64,000 bases of DNA from JAWLDV01 sp046537975 (GCA_046537975.1 JBKHJR010000004.1:1-64000); one strand, 5' to 3'; positions 7,611 to 16,151 are shown, numbered from the stretch's first letter. The notes: a model not told the origin generated them from the sequence alone. Translations and numbers: made by a program.

Positions 7611-8633
7611 TCAGATGTATTTACCGATCAAAACCTCGGCAATCTGAACGGTGTTGAGAGCCGCGCCCTTGAGGATATTATCGGAAACAACCCACATGTC
7701 AATGCCGTTGGCTATGGTATTGTCCTCCCGTATACGGCCCACGAAAGTCTCAAATTTCCCGGCGCAGTCAACAGGCAGGGGATATTTATTGTCAGCCGGG
7801 TTATCAACCAGTTCAACTCCGGGTGCGCCTGCCATCAATTCCTTGACCTCTGCGGCGCTGATCTTCTGTTCAGTCTCGATATTGACCGCCTCAGAGTGGC
7901 CATAGATGACCGGAACCCTCACGGTAGTGGCACTGATTGCTATTTTCTCATCACCGAAGATCTTTTTGGTCTCATTTACCATCTTCATCTCTTCCTCGGT
8001 ATAACCGTTCTCCAGGAAGGAACCGATGTGAGGCAGGCAGTTAAAGGCGATCTGGTGAGGATATACCTCATTTTCCATAGGCTCTCCAGCTACATAAGAC
8101 CGGATCTGCTTTTCCAGCTCGTCGATTGCCGAGGTTCCGGAGCCGGAAACAGCCTGATAGGTGGAAACCACAAGCCGTTTGATCCCCACCTTGTCGTATA
8201 TGGGTTTCAGGGCCACCAGCATCTGGATTGTGGAACAGTTGGGATTGGCGATTATCCCCTTACCGGTGTACAGGCCTACGTCGTCGGGGTTGACTTCCGG
8301 TACCACCAGGGGGACTTCGGGGTCCATCCGGAAGGCGGAGGAGTTATCAACCACCACCGCTCCGGCCTCGGCTGCTGCCGGGGAAAACTCCAGGGAGCGG
8401 CCGCCGCCCGCGGAAAACAGGGCAACATCTATCCCGGTAAAGGCATCCTTATCCAGAAGCTGGACGGCTATTTCCTCCCCCTTAAAAGACAGCTTCTTGC
8501 CTACGGAGCGCTCAGAAGCCAATAAACGCAGTTCCTTGATCGGAAAATTCCTTCTTTCCAGCACATCAAGCATGGCCCCGCCCACAGCACCGGTAGCCCC
8601 GGCAACCGCAACATTATAACCGTCTGATCTCAT
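7611..8633 (-). CDS. asd: Aspartate-semialdehyde dehydrogenase
   Basis: Reduces aspartyl phosphate to aspartate semialdehyde with NADPH, the branch point to lysine, threonine and methionine. The NADP-binding VAVAGATGAVGGAMLDVL is at residues 9-26. The catalytic Cys is in NPNCSTIQM near residue 133, and the substrate-binding Q/H motifs of the dimerisation domain follow. The 340-residue length is normal. It is the second gene after leuA, separated by 130 bases that contain a heptamer repeat tract. Confidence 0.96.
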   Translation of the reverse strand: MRSDGYNVAVAGATGAVGGAMLDVLERRNFPIKELRLLASERSVGKKLSFKGEEIAVQLLDKDAFTGIDVALFSAGGGRSLEFSPAAAEAGAVVVDNSSAFRMDPEVPLVVPEVNPDDVGLYTGKGIIANPNCSTIQMLVALKPIYDKVGIKRLVVSTYQAVSGSGTSAIDELEKQIRSYVAGEPMENEVYPHQIAFNCLPHIGSFLENGYTEEEMKMVNETKKIFGDEKIAISATTVRVPVIYGHSEAVNIETEQKISAAEVKELMAGAPGVELVDNPADNKYPLPVDCAGKFETFVGRIREDNTIANGIDMWVVSDNILKGAALNTVQIAEVLIGKYI

Positions 8634-8650
8634 TATATAACCTCATTTTT

Positions 8651-8690
8651 AGTTTTTAGTTCTCAGTTCTCTGTTCTTAGTTCTAAGTCC
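8651..8690. repeat. Heptamer tandem repeat tract
   Basis: Five to six tandem copies of a degenerate 7-mer close to AGTTCTC/T run from 8651 to 8690 between asd and leuA. Phase is kept at 8651, 8658, 8665, 8672, 8679 and 8686. There is no coding potential. Such tracts are slippage-prone, and function is unknown. Confidence 0.55.
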
Positions 8691-8763
8691 GGTACGGCCA
8701 AATAACTCTTGTCGGCCATCCTTGTGCCTTATACCTTGGACCTGTTTAGTTCTCTGCACCTTA

Positions 8764-10314
8764 CTAAGCCGATTTATTTCTCTTAAGATAAGCCAGCCTG
8801 TTTAAACCGCTCAGATAAGCTTTGACCGCGGCGGTTATAATATCAGGGTCCGCACCCTGGCCTACAACCACCCTGCCGTTATCTTCGATTCTTACCATCA
8901 CCTCGCCCTGGGCGTCCGTACCTCCGGTAATTGAACTGACAGCAAAATAGAGCAGTTTGCTCTCGGTGCCGGTCAACTCGGCTATAACCCGGTAGGCACT
9001 GTCTATGGGACCAACACCCACGGCGGAACCGACCTTTTCCTCATCATTGACCCGCAGGCATATCGCCGAAGTGGGAATGGTTCTGCTGCCGCTCATATTG
9101 CCGAAAGAGACGAGCTGATAGGCCTCGGGAATGCGGATAACCTCATCCAGAAGGATGGTCTCCAGATCTTCATCAAACACCTTCTTCTTTATATCGGCGA
9201 TCTCCTTGAACCTCTTGACCACCTGATCCAATTCTTCTTTGGTTATGTCTCCATAACCCATTACCTCCAGCCTGTCCTTTATGGCGTGACGGCCGGAGTG
9301 TTTTCCCAGGACCAGGTTACCGGTAGTCAGGCCTATATCAGCAGGATCCATGATTTCGTAGGTGGATCTTTCCTTCAAGACCCCGTCCTGATGAATACCT
9401 GATTCATGGGCAAAGGCATTGGCACCTACTATAGCCTTGTTGGCCTGGATTGACATACCTGTTATGGAACTGGCCATCCGGGACGAACTGTGTATATGTT
9501 CAGTGACAATGTCGGTTCTGACATCCAGGCGATCAGCCCTGGTCCTGACTGCCATGACAAACTCTTCCATGGCGGTATTTCCGGCCCGCTCACCGATACC
9601 GTTCAGGGTGGTTTCCACCTGCCTGGCCCCGGCATTTACGGCGGCCAGGGAATTGGCAACGGCAAGCCCCAGATCATTATGGCAATGAACGCTGATTACG
9701 GCCTTGTCTATATTGGGCACATTATTCAGCAGATGGCTGATCTGGGCGGCATATTCCTCCGGCAGGGCGTAACCTACAGTATCGGGAAAATTTATGGTGG
9801 TGGCACCCGCCTTGATCACCGCCTCAATAATCCGGCAGGCAAAATCCAGATCGCTTCTGGTCGCATCTTCACAGGAGAACTCCACGTTTGAGGTCTTTTT
9901 GGCGGCATGTTTAACCGAAGCCACCGCCACCTCAAAGGCCTTGTCCCGGTCCATCTTGAGCTTGTGCTCCAGATGAATGTCGGATGTGGCCAGAAAAGTG
10001 TGAATCCGGGGATTATCTCCATTTTTTATGGCCTCCCAGGCAGTATCAATATCCTGCTCTCTGGTTCTGGCAAGGGCTGCGATCTGGACTCCCCTTATAT
10101 TATCGGCGATATTTTTAACACTTTCAAAATCCCCGACGGAAGAAACCGGAAAACCCGCCTCTATCACGTCCACATTAAGCTTAGCCAGCTGTCCCGCCAG
10201 GCGGAACTTTTCCTGCAAGTTCATGGTAGCGCCGGGAGACTGCTCACCATCTCTCAGGGTCGTGTCAAAAATATATATCTTATCTTTTTTGGTATCTGAA
10301 TTATCTCGTCCCAT
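8764..10314 (-). CDS. leuA: 2-isopropylmalate synthase
   Basis: Condenses acetyl-CoA with 2-oxoisovalerate, the committed step of leucine synthesis. The catalytic TIM barrel opens with IFDTTLRDGEQSPGATM. It has HCHNDLGLAVANSL (metal His pair) and GIHQDGVLK downstream. The C-terminal 130 residues form the leucine-sensing LeuA dimer domain. The ATG at 10314 is preferred: it begins 4 bases after the pssA stop with AGG about 8 bases upstream. An in-frame ATG at 10344 would overlap pssA and add ten residues. Regulation by leucine is inferred from the regulatory domain. Confidence 0.95.
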   Translation of the reverse strand: MGRDNSDTKKDKIYIFDTTLRDGEQSPGATMNLQEKFRLAGQLAKLNVDVIEAGFPVSSVGDFESVKNIADNIRGVQIAALARTREQDIDTAWEAIKNGDNPRIHTFLATSDIHLEHKLKMDRDKAFEVAVASVKHAAKKTSNVEFSCEDATRSDLDFACRIIEAVIKAGATTINFPDTVGYALPEEYAAQISHLLNNVPNIDKAVISVHCHNDLGLAVANSLAAVNAGARQVETTLNGIGERAGNTAMEEFVMAVRTRADRLDVRTDIVTEHIHSSSRMASSITGMSIQANKAIVGANAFAHESGIHQDGVLKERSTYEIMDPADIGLTTGNLVLGKHSGRHAIKDRLEVMGYGDITKEELDQVVKRFKEIADIKKKVFDEDLETILLDEVIRIPEAYQLVSFGNMSGSRTIPTSAICLRVNDEEKVGSAVGVGPIDSAYRVIAELTGTESKLLYFAVSSITGGTDAQGEVMVRIEDNGRVVVGQGADPDIITAAVKAYLSGLNRLAYLKRNKSA

Positions 10315-10318
10315 TTTT

Positions 10319-11080
10319 CTACCTGTAGTCGCATTCCTGTTCATCTATATTGGTTTTCCTTCTTTTTCCGGTAACAAACCTGTAAATCCCCGCCGCAGGG
10401 GCGGACAGCATATAAACTATGGCCAGCAGAAAAAGTGTTACCGGAGGTTCAGAGGCAATGACAATCAGGGCCAGAACCATGCCGACCAGAATATAAAAGC
10501 TTCTGATCTGGGGTACTTCCTTGAAACTGTTGTACAGATGATTGCTTACCATGAGGTATGACAATAGATAAACCAGCAATAAAATCACGAGGTCAACCGG
10601 GCCGCTGTTGAAAGCGATAAAATCATAAAAAAGCACGGAAGTGGCAATAACCGTGGCCGCGGCAGGACAGGGAAGACCGATAAACATGTTCTTGGGGGTC
10701 CCCTCTATCCGCGAGTTGAAGCGGGCCAGCCGCAGGGCGGTGGTTGCCACATAAAGAAAGGCGGCCAGCCAGCCGTATCTGCCGAAAGGCTGCATTGCCC
10801 ATAAATAAGCCATGAGGGCCGGAGCCACTCCGAAGGAGACCAGATCGCTCAGGGAATCGTATTCCATCCCGAAATGGCTCATGGTATTGGTGATTCTGGC
10901 AACCCTGCCGTCCAGTCCGTCAAAGACTGCGGCAATCAGTATCGCCACTGCGGCCCGGAAAAAATCTCCTTCCAGAGAAGCGACTATGGAGTAGAATCCG
11001 CTGAACATACTCATGGTAGTCAGCAGATTGGGGAGAAGGGCAATGGAACCGCCCTTTTGTTTCAAAATATTGTCTTTCAC
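10319..11080 (-). CDS. pssA: CDP-diacylglycerol-serine O-phosphatidyltransferase
   Basis: Makes phosphatidylserine from CDP-diacylglycerol and serine in the inner membrane. The CDP-alcohol phosphotransferase signature is complete (residues about 54-79): DGLDGR, AR, then FGMEYDSLSD. Some eight hydrophobic segments follow, giving 253 residues. It sits 18 bases downstream of psd, whose product decarboxylates this lipid to phosphatidylethanolamine. CdsA at 61043 would supply the CDP-diacylglycerol. Confidence 0.95.
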   Translation of the reverse strand: MKDNILKQKGGSIALLPNLLTTMSMFSGFYSIVASLEGDFFRAAVAILIAAVFDGLDGRVARITNTMSHFGMEYDSLSDLVSFGVAPALMAYLWAMQPFGRYGWLAAFLYVATTALRLARFNSRIEGTPKNMFIGLPCPAAATVIATSVLFYDFIAFNSGPVDLVILLLVYLLSYLMVSNHLYNSFKEVPQIRSFYILVGMVLALIVIASEPPVTLFLLAIVYMLSAPAAGIYRFVTGKRRKTNIDEQECDYR

Positions 11081-11098
11081 AGAACCTCCAGTTTTAAT

Positions 11099-11755
11099 CT
11101 AAGAACCCAAAACTCCCAATGTCGTCTCTCCGGCCTTCACTTTCTGACCGTTTTCAACCCGGACTTCGGTCTCCGCCGGAAGATATAGATCCACCCTGGA
11201 GCCAAAACGGATCAGGCCGAACCTCTGGCCGGAAAGGACCTTATCTCCGGGCTCGGCCCGGCATACTATGCGCCGGGCTACAAGGCCGGCAATCTGGACC
11301 ATCTTATAACTATATCCTCCATCAGTATCTATGACAAGGGAACAACGTTCATTTTCCAGACCGGCCCGCTCTGTATCCGCAGAGTAGAACCTCCCCGGGG
11401 AAAAGCTGACCGACCTGACTCTTCCGGCCAAGGGTATGCGGTTGACATGGACATTAAAAATGTTCATGAAGATACTTATTTTCAAGGATTCTTCTCCGGC
11501 GGACCGTTCATCCCGGATTTTTTCCACCAGAATGATTCTGCCGTCGGCCGGGGCGACAACCGCCCCCTCTTCCTCCGGCCTGATTCGTTCGGGATCCCTG
11601 AAGAAGTAGAGGCAGAAACCGGTGCAGAGCAGGGTCAGGAGGCTGACAACAGGCAGCTCCAGACCGGCGGCAACCAGAGTGACAAGGGCGGAGAAACCGA
11701 TAAAGGGGTAGCCTTCGTCCGCCACCGGAATTTTTTCTTTTCTCATATCTTCCAC
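11099..11755 (-). CDS. psd: Phosphatidylserine decarboxylase proenzyme (short form)
   Basis: Converts phosphatidylserine to phosphatidylethanolamine. It is the compact 218-residue class, with membrane segments near 18-50, FFRDPERI at 51-58, HVNRIP at 103-108, and the self-cleavage site RFGSR. Ser186 of that site becomes the pyruvoyl group. The GTG at 11755 and an ATG at 11746 are both possible starts; neither has an ideal Shine-Dalgarno. The psd-pssA pair follows the ilvN terminator, so it probably has its own promoter in the 150-base gap. Confidence 0.93.
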   Translation of the reverse strand: MEDMRKEKIPVADEGYPFIGFSALVTLVAAGLELPVVSLLTLLCTGFCLYFFRDPERIRPEEEGAVVAPADGRIILVEKIRDERSAGEESLKISIFMNIFNVHVNRIPLAGRVRSVSFSPGRFYSADTERAGLENERCSLVIDTDGGYSYKMVQIAGLVARRIVCRAEPGDKVLSGQRFGLIRFGSRVDLYLPAETEVRVENGQKVKAGETTLGVLGS

Positions 11756-11827
11756 GGAATAATTTCACGGGACCGGGCAGTCTATGGTCCCCGGCCTTGT
11801 TTACTTATTGTCAGTTTGCAGGGAGTT

Positions 11828-11868
11828 AAAAATAAAACAAACCGGCACCTGAAAGAGGTTGCCGGCTT
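11828..11868 (-). terminator. Rho-independent terminator after ilvN
   Basis: Read on the - strand, a GC-rich stem (right arm 11856-11868, left arm 11839-11850, one bulged base and one GU pair) encloses a five-base loop. It is followed by a U-rich run at 11826-11838. It ends the ilvB-ilvN unit and separates it from psd. Confidence 0.75.
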
Positions 11869-11909
11869 GTCAAAAAAAATTAAATATCCGCATTCAAGCG
11901 GATTGGACC

Positions 11910-12395
11910 TTAATTCTTTTTAGGAGCCCTGGTCATGGCTATAGTCCCGGTACGAATAACCTCTTGAATACCGATGGGCCTGAGAAGATCAATCATGGCC
12001 TCGATCTTGTCCCCGGTGCCGGTAACCTCCACGGCAAAGGATCTGGTACTGACATCAACCACCCGGGCCCGGAAGATATCCACTATCCTCAGAACCTCGG
12101 CCCTGGTACCAGCCTCGGCCTTGACCCGGATAAGTACCAGCTCTCTTTCAACACAAGACTTTTCGCTGATATCCTGGACCTTTATAACGTCAATCAGCTT
12201 GTTGAGCTGTTTGGTTATCTGCTCAATAATGGCATTATCCCCGACTGTAACCAGAGTCAGACAGGAGACATCTTCTTCCAGGGTAGGAGCTACTGCCAGA
12301 CTCTCAATATTAAACCCCCGGCCGCTGAACAGGCCGGTAACTCTGGACAGGGCTCCCGGTTTGTTCTGTAGTAGTACGGATATGGTATGTTTCAT
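11910..12395 (-). CDS. ilvN: Acetolactate synthase small (regulatory) subunit
   Basis: The valine-sensing subunit of acetohydroxyacid synthase. The N-terminal ACT domain begins MKHTISVLLQNKPGALSRVTGLF, with GRGFNIESLAV next. A second ACT-like half ends near residue 155. The 161-residue length is standard for IlvH-type subunits. It lies 28 bases downstream of ilvB and is followed by a terminator. The usual next gene, ilvC, is not here. Confidence 0.95.
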   Translation of the reverse strand: MKHTISVLLQNKPGALSRVTGLFSGRGFNIESLAVAPTLEEDVSCLTLVTVGDNAIIEQITKQLNKLIDVIKVQDISEKSCVERELVLIRVKAEAGTRAEVLRIVDIFRARVVDVSTRSFAVEVTGTGDKIEAMIDLLRPIGIQEVIRTGTIAMTRAPKKN

Positions 12396-12423
12396 AGGTG
12401 GCTGCCTTTTCTGTTCTTGATTA

Positions 12424-14124
12424 TTACACCAGAAGCATTTCAGTGGTTGCCTTTCCTGCCGGGACCATGGGGAACACCCCTTCTTCCCGGGAAATGGCGA
12501 AATCCATGATAACCGTGTTGTCTGTTTCCAGGGCCTGCCTGATTACCGGCTCCACCTCCTCCGGTCTGGTAGCCCGCAGTCCCACCGCCCCATAAGCCTG
12601 GGCCAGGGCCACAAAATCCGGGGCGGTTTCCAGGGTGGTGGCGGCATATTTCTTGTTGTAAAACAGTTCCTGCCACTGCCGGACCATGCCGAGAAAGCCG
12701 TTATTGAGAATGACGATCTTGACCGGAAGCCTGTTATGTCGGGCGGTGGCCAGTTCCTGAATATTCATCTGGATGCTGCCGTCGCCGGCAATATCAATGA
12801 CGGTCTTGTCCGGGGCGGCGATCTGGGCCCCAATGGCGGCCGGAAATCCGAATCCCATGACCCCCAGGCCTCCGGAAGTGATAAAGTGCCTGGGATGGTT
12901 AAAATGATAGAACTGGGCGGCCCACATCTGGTTCTGGCCCACTTCCGTGGTAATTATGGCATCTCCGTGGGTCAGCTCGTTCAATTTCTGAATGACATAC
13001 TGGGGCTTGATAACGTCGGTCTCTTCCACATAACCCAGGGGATGCTCCCGCTTCCAGTCGGTTATCTGCTGGAGCCAGGGACCATGCTTTTCCTTCTCTG
13101 CCGCCGGGTCAAAGGAGTCGCTCCGCTCAAACCAGGCATTAACGGCCACCAGGGCATGCTTGCAGTCGGCGACAATGGGGATGTCCACCTTGACGTTCTT
13201 GCTGATGGAACTGGGGTCGATATCGATATGAATCACCTTGGCCTTGGGGGCAAAGGCGTCTATCCGGCCGGTTACCCGGTCGTCGAACCGGGCTCCCACG
13301 GCAATAAGCAGATCACTGTTGGCCACCGCCATGTTGGAGTAATAGGTGCCGTGCATCCCCAGCATCCCCATGGAAAGGGGATCCGTGCCCGGGAACCCGC
13401 CCAGTCCCATAAGGGTCATGGTAACCGGAATATCGAGCTTTCGGGCCAGTTCAGTCACCTCTTCGTGGGCATTGGAGGCGATAACCCCGCCGCCGATGTA
13501 AAGCACCGGTTTTTTGGCCTTCAGTATGGCCCGGCAGGTTTTATCGATCTGCTTCTGGTTCGGTTCATAGGTGGGCCGGTAGGTTTTAATCCTCACCGGC
13601 TTGAATTCCGGAAAATTAACCTTGGCAGCCATTACATCCTTGGGGAGGTCAACCAGAACAGGGCCGGGCCTGCCGGTCCTGGCGATATGGAAGGCCTCTC
13701 TTATGGTGGCGACCAGATCTTTGGAATCCTTGACCAGATAGTTGTGCTTGGTACAGGGCCGGGTAATGCCGACAATATCGACTTCCTGGAAGGCGTCATT
13801 GCCGATAAGGGGAGTCGGGACCTGGCCGGTGAAAACCACCACCGGGATAGAGTCCATATAGGCGGAAGCAATAGCGGTAACAGTGTTGGTTGCACCCGGT
13901 CCGGAAGTTACCAGGGCCACACCCACATCACCTTGCACCCGGGCGTAGGAATCGGCGGCATGCACCGCCGCCTGTTCATGGCGCACCAGATAATGGTGGA
14001 TGGCGGACTGGTCGTGCAGCTGGTCGTATAAATCGATTATGGCCCCGCCGGGATAACCGAAAATAGTATCAACATCCTGTTCTTCAAGGCACTTGACAAA
14101 TGCCTCTGTCGCTTTCATTTTCAT
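12424..14124 (-). CDS. ilvB: Acetolactate synthase large (catalytic) subunit
   Basis: A ThDP- and FAD-dependent enzyme joining two pyruvates, or pyruvate and 2-oxobutyrate, in valine, leucine and isoleucine synthesis. The catalytic Glu lies in VRHEQAAVHAADSYAR (about 47-62). The ThDP pocket is GDGSIQMNIQELATA, closed by ILNNGFLGMVRQWQELF. The 566-residue length is normal. A strong sigma-70 promoter lies at 14265-14292, leaving a leader of about 134 bases. Confidence 0.96.
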   Translation of the reverse strand: MKMKATEAFVKCLEEQDVDTIFGYPGGAIIDLYDQLHDQSAIHHYLVRHEQAAVHAADSYARVQGDVGVALVTSGPGATNTVTAIASAYMDSIPVVVFTGQVPTPLIGNDAFQEVDIVGITRPCTKHNYLVKDSKDLVATIREAFHIARTGRPGPVLVDLPKDVMAAKVNFPEFKPVRIKTYRPTYEPNQKQIDKTCRAILKAKKPVLYIGGGVIASNAHEEVTELARKLDIPVTMTLMGLGGFPGTDPLSMGMLGMHGTYYSNMAVANSDLLIAVGARFDDRVTGRIDAFAPKAKVIHIDIDPSSISKNVKVDIPIVADCKHALVAVNAWFERSDSFDPAAEKEKHGPWLQQITDWKREHPLGYVEETDVIKPQYVIQKLNELTHGDAIITTEVGQNQMWAAQFYHFNHPRHFITSGGLGVMGFGFPAAIGAQIAAPDKTVIDIAGDGSIQMNIQELATARHNRLPVKIVILNNGFLGMVRQWQELFYNKKYAATTLETAPDFVALAQAYGAVGLRATRPEEVEPVIRQALETDNTVIMDFAISREEGVFPMVPAGKATTEMLLV

Positions 14125-14264
14125 AGCCTATTGCCTGCTTTTCTTAAGGTTCGGAGTTCAGGTTTCAGGATCCGGAAACCGGGATTTTTCATTACAGTTC
14201 ATGGAAATCACGCAAATCATGATTACATGATCCTGAAGTGCAGCATATTGTGCTGAAACAAAAA

Positions 14265-14292
14265 AATATATCTATTTATAACTCCTTGTCAA
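14265..14292 (-). promoter_or_regulatory. Strong sigma-70 promoter of ilvBN
   Basis: On the - strand, a perfect TTGACA (14287-14292) and TATATT (14265-14270) are 16 bases apart. The roughly 134-base leader contains a small CAGCA/TGCTG hairpin and a GGTTTC/GAAACC hairpin. No attenuator with a U-tract or a branched-chain-rich leader peptide is convincing. Confidence 0.7.
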
Positions 14293-14347
14293 GCTTATTC
14301 CGTGTGCATTAAACATTCCAGCTCAATAATTGCGTTTTTTTCAGCTC

Positions 14348-15163
14348 TCATCTTCCGCCTTCCATTTTGCGCAGGAACTCATCCACTGCCTGCCTGCCTT
14401 CCCGGCCCAGGTCCCTGGAGAACTCATTGACATAGAGTTTTATGTGGCTGTCTATCACCCGGTCGTCAAGCTCATCGGCATGGCGTTTTATATAATCGTA
14501 TCCCGCCCCGGGGTGTTCATACCCATACGATATACTGGCCCTGATACAGCTATCAATCCTGTTAACCATCTCCTCCCCCAATTCCCGTCTGGCTGCTATT
14601 CCTCCAAGCGGTATGGGGCAGCCGGTCTCCTCTTCCCACCAGGCCCCCAGGTCCCGGAGACAGACCAGGTTGTATTCGGGATAGATAAAGCGGCTCTCAT
14701 GGATGATCACCCCTCCGTCCACCTCTCCCGCCGCCACCGCCTCCATGATCCGGTCGAAACGCATGGGCACCAATCCCCCGCATTCCGGGGCAAACAGCTT
14801 GAGAAGGGCGGCCGCTGTGGTGTACCGTCCCGGGATGGCAATCTTTTTGCTTTTGATTTCTCTTAAGGGCCACTCCCGGCCCGCGATCAGCAGGGGGCCG
14901 CAGCCCCGGCCCAGGGCGGCTCCGGAATTGAGCAGGATATATTTGTCCCGGACGTGGAAGTAAGCGGCAAAGCTCATCTTGCTCACCTCCAGGCGCCCCT
15001 CCAGGGCCCACTCGTTCAGGGTCTCCACGTCAGCCAGGACCGGTTCACGGAAAAGCCGGCAGTCCCCGCCGACAAGGCCGTGGACCAGGGCATGGAAGAT
15101 AAAGGTATCGTTGGGACAGGGAGAAAAACCCAGGGAAAACAGATTGTTATTTTGAGAATCCAT
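14348..15163 (-). CDS. mqnD: 1,4-dihydroxy-6-naphthoate synthase (futalosine menaquinone pathway)
   Basis: Converts cyclic dehypoxanthine futalosine to 1,4-dihydroxy-6-naphthoate in the alternative menaquinone route. The N-terminus LGFSPCPNDTFIFHALVHG is the MqnD signature. Also visible are SFAAYFHV near 69, NSGAALGRGCGPLL near 84, and GVIIHESRFIY near 157, the His segment of the family. The 271-residue length is normal. It implies a menaquinone-based respiratory chain, consistent with the Rieske/cytochrome b module 8 kb away. It is divergent from the pilin island. Confidence 0.94.
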   Translation of the reverse strand: MDSQNNNLFSLGFSPCPNDTFIFHALVHGLVGGDCRLFREPVLADVETLNEWALEGRLEVSKMSFAAYFHVRDKYILLNSGAALGRGCGPLLIAGREWPLREIKSKKIAIPGRYTTAAALLKLFAPECGGLVPMRFDRIMEAVAAGEVDGGVIIHESRFIYPEYNLVCLRDLGAWWEEETGCPIPLGGIAARRELGEEMVNRIDSCIRASISYGYEHPGAGYDYIKRHADELDDRVIDSHIKLYVNEFSRDLGREGRQAVDEFLRKMEGGR

Positions 15164-15232
15164 GATCGGCAGTCAATTGATTGAATTTACCTGTTCGTTT
15201 CGGCAGCTGCTTTTTTAAGCTGCCAACAATTA

Positions 15233-15291
15233 TTGTCAGTCGGTGACAAAAATTGTCAGTAAAGGTGACGGAAATTGTCAGCAGATGACAT
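15233..15291 (+). promoter_or_regulatory. Three tandem TTGTCA-N5/7-TGACA dyads, likely activator (PilR-type) sites
   Basis: The dyads are at 15233-15249 (TTGTCA-N5-TGACAA, perfect), 15253-15271 (TTGTCA-N7-TGACGG) and 15275-15291 (TTGTCA-N5-TGACAT). Left half-sites start 20 and 22 bases apart, about two helix turns, placing all three on one DNA face. They lie roughly 100-155 bases upstream of the -24/-12 promoter, the usual place for enhancer-binding proteins. The regulator is inferred to be the PilR homologue encoded at 30469-31848. Confidence 0.75.
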
Positions 15292-15388
15292 CCATCAGGA
15301 GCCCTTTTGATATTCCAGAGAAGATATACTTAAACATTATTTAGATAAATCAGCAAGATATAAAAAGATTATCGTATCTTTTCCGCCG

Positions 15389-15404
15389 TGGCATGATATT
15401 AGCA
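15389..15404 (+). promoter_or_regulatory. Sigma-54 (-24/-12) promoter of the pilin island
   Basis: TGGCAT at 15389-15394 and TAGCA at 15400-15404 give GG at 15390-15391 and GC at 15402-15403, exactly GG-N10-GC. Only one of the core consensus positions (TTGC to TAGC) deviates. Predicted transcription start is about 15415, giving a leader of about 75 bases before the first pilin. Pilin genes in Pseudomonas and Geobacter are known to use sigma-54 with PilR. Confidence 0.82.
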
Positions 15405-15490
15405 CATATAACGGACAAAAGACAACGAGGCAGAAAAATAATCTATGGCTTATGTCTTAAACAACCACTCATTTCAAGAAGGAGGTTAAG

Positions 15491-15709
15491 ATGTTCAAAC
15501 TATTTCACCAGAAGAAGGATCAAAAGGGTTTTACCCTGGTCGAACTGATGATCGTTGTTGCCATTATCGGCATCCTGGCGGCCATCGCCATCCCCCAGTT
15601 CGCCAAGTACCGGGAAAGAGGGTATAACTCGGCGGCCCTCAGCGATCTGCGCAACACCCGTACCGACCTGGAAGGGTTCATGGCGGAATGGCAGAACTAT
15701 CCCTATTAA
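15491..15709 (+). CDS. pilA: Short type IV pilin, Geobacter-type e-pilin-like
   Basis: A major pilin candidate. The 13-residue leader MFKLFHQKKDQKG ends at the prepilin peptidase site G/F, followed by FTLVELM with Glu5. The mature chain is only 59 residues, an N-terminal helix plus a short tail. It keeps P22, F24, Y27, Y32 and the SDLRNTRTDLE core of Geobacter PilA. Aromatics in mature numbering are F1, F24, Y27, Y32, F50, W54, Y57 and Y59. No cysteines and no globular head are present. SD AAGGAGG is at about 15480-15486. A sigma-54 promoter and three dyads lie upstream. Conductivity is inference by homology; membership of the truncated pilin class is clear. Confidence 0.92.
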   Translation: MFKLFHQKKDQKGFTLVELMIVVAIIGILAAIAIPQFAKYRERGYNSAALSDLRNTRTDLEGFMAEWQNYPY

Positions 15710-15773
15710 ACCAAGGTCCTATGCAGTCAAAACTTAAAATCAAGCTTTTTCCCTTTTATTAAGGAGGTTAATA

Positions 15774-16151
15774 ATGAAAAAACAGTTTATAAGTACCATA
15801 ATCCTGGTAGGGGCTCTGGCTCTGGCCCAGCAAGGTTTTTCGGAGACCCAAGAAGTAACTGACGGGGGAGATATAGGAACCACCGATGTGCTGGAAAATG
15901 TCAGCCTGTCTCCCGGTGTAACCCTTCAATATTCTCCTGATACTGCCGGCAACGGTACATCATATGCAATGGCTTCTAAAAATGATCAAGGCCCCATGGC
16001 CTACGCTGTCGAGGCCGGTAACACCGCTGTTTACCAGAATGATGTAGGAACTGATGCCGGACTTGCTGATTGGGCAGTCGAAGATGATGGAACTACAACC
16101 AATAGCACCTTAGAAGATAACTACGCTGACTATGAAAAAATGGGCCAGTAG
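15774..16151 (+). CDS. Secreted PilA-C/Spc-like pilin partner
   Basis: A 125-residue protein with a Sec-type signal (MKKQFISTIILVGALALAQQG) rather than a prepilin leader. The mature part is acidic and Gly/Asn/Thr-rich: LSPGVTLQYSPDTAGNGTSY, then a QGPMAYAVEAGNTAVYQND segment. The pattern resembles the beta-rich head of longer deltaproteobacterial pilins. It also resembles, as recalled and not searched, the protein encoded just after the short pilin in Geobacter (PilA-C, also called Spc, a short-pilin chaperone or partner). SD AAGGAGG precedes ATG 15774. It lies between two short pilins and ends in a strong terminator hairpin. Function is inferred from position and composition. Confidence 0.72.
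   Translation: MKKQFISTIILVGALALAQQGFSETQEVTDGGDIGTTDVLENVSLSPGVTLQYSPDTAGNGTSYAMASKNDQGPMAYAVEAGNTAVYQNDVGTDAGLADWAVEDDGTTTNSTLEDNYADYEKMGQ

Noticed and set aside
12736..14031. 431-residue + strand frame opposite ilvB
   Set aside because: Long only because of GC-biased third positions in ilvB; composition is Gly/His-rich and matches nothing.
14156..14220. Short leader frame MICVISMNC... upstream of ilvB
   Set aside because: It contains two Ile and one Val but no attenuator hairpin with U-tract and a poor Shine-Dalgarno, so it is not a convincing leader peptide.
15202..15224. GGCAGCT/AGCTGCC hairpin before the pilin dyads
   Set aside because: Looks like a terminator stem but has no T-tract on either strand beyond the loop; could be fortuitous.
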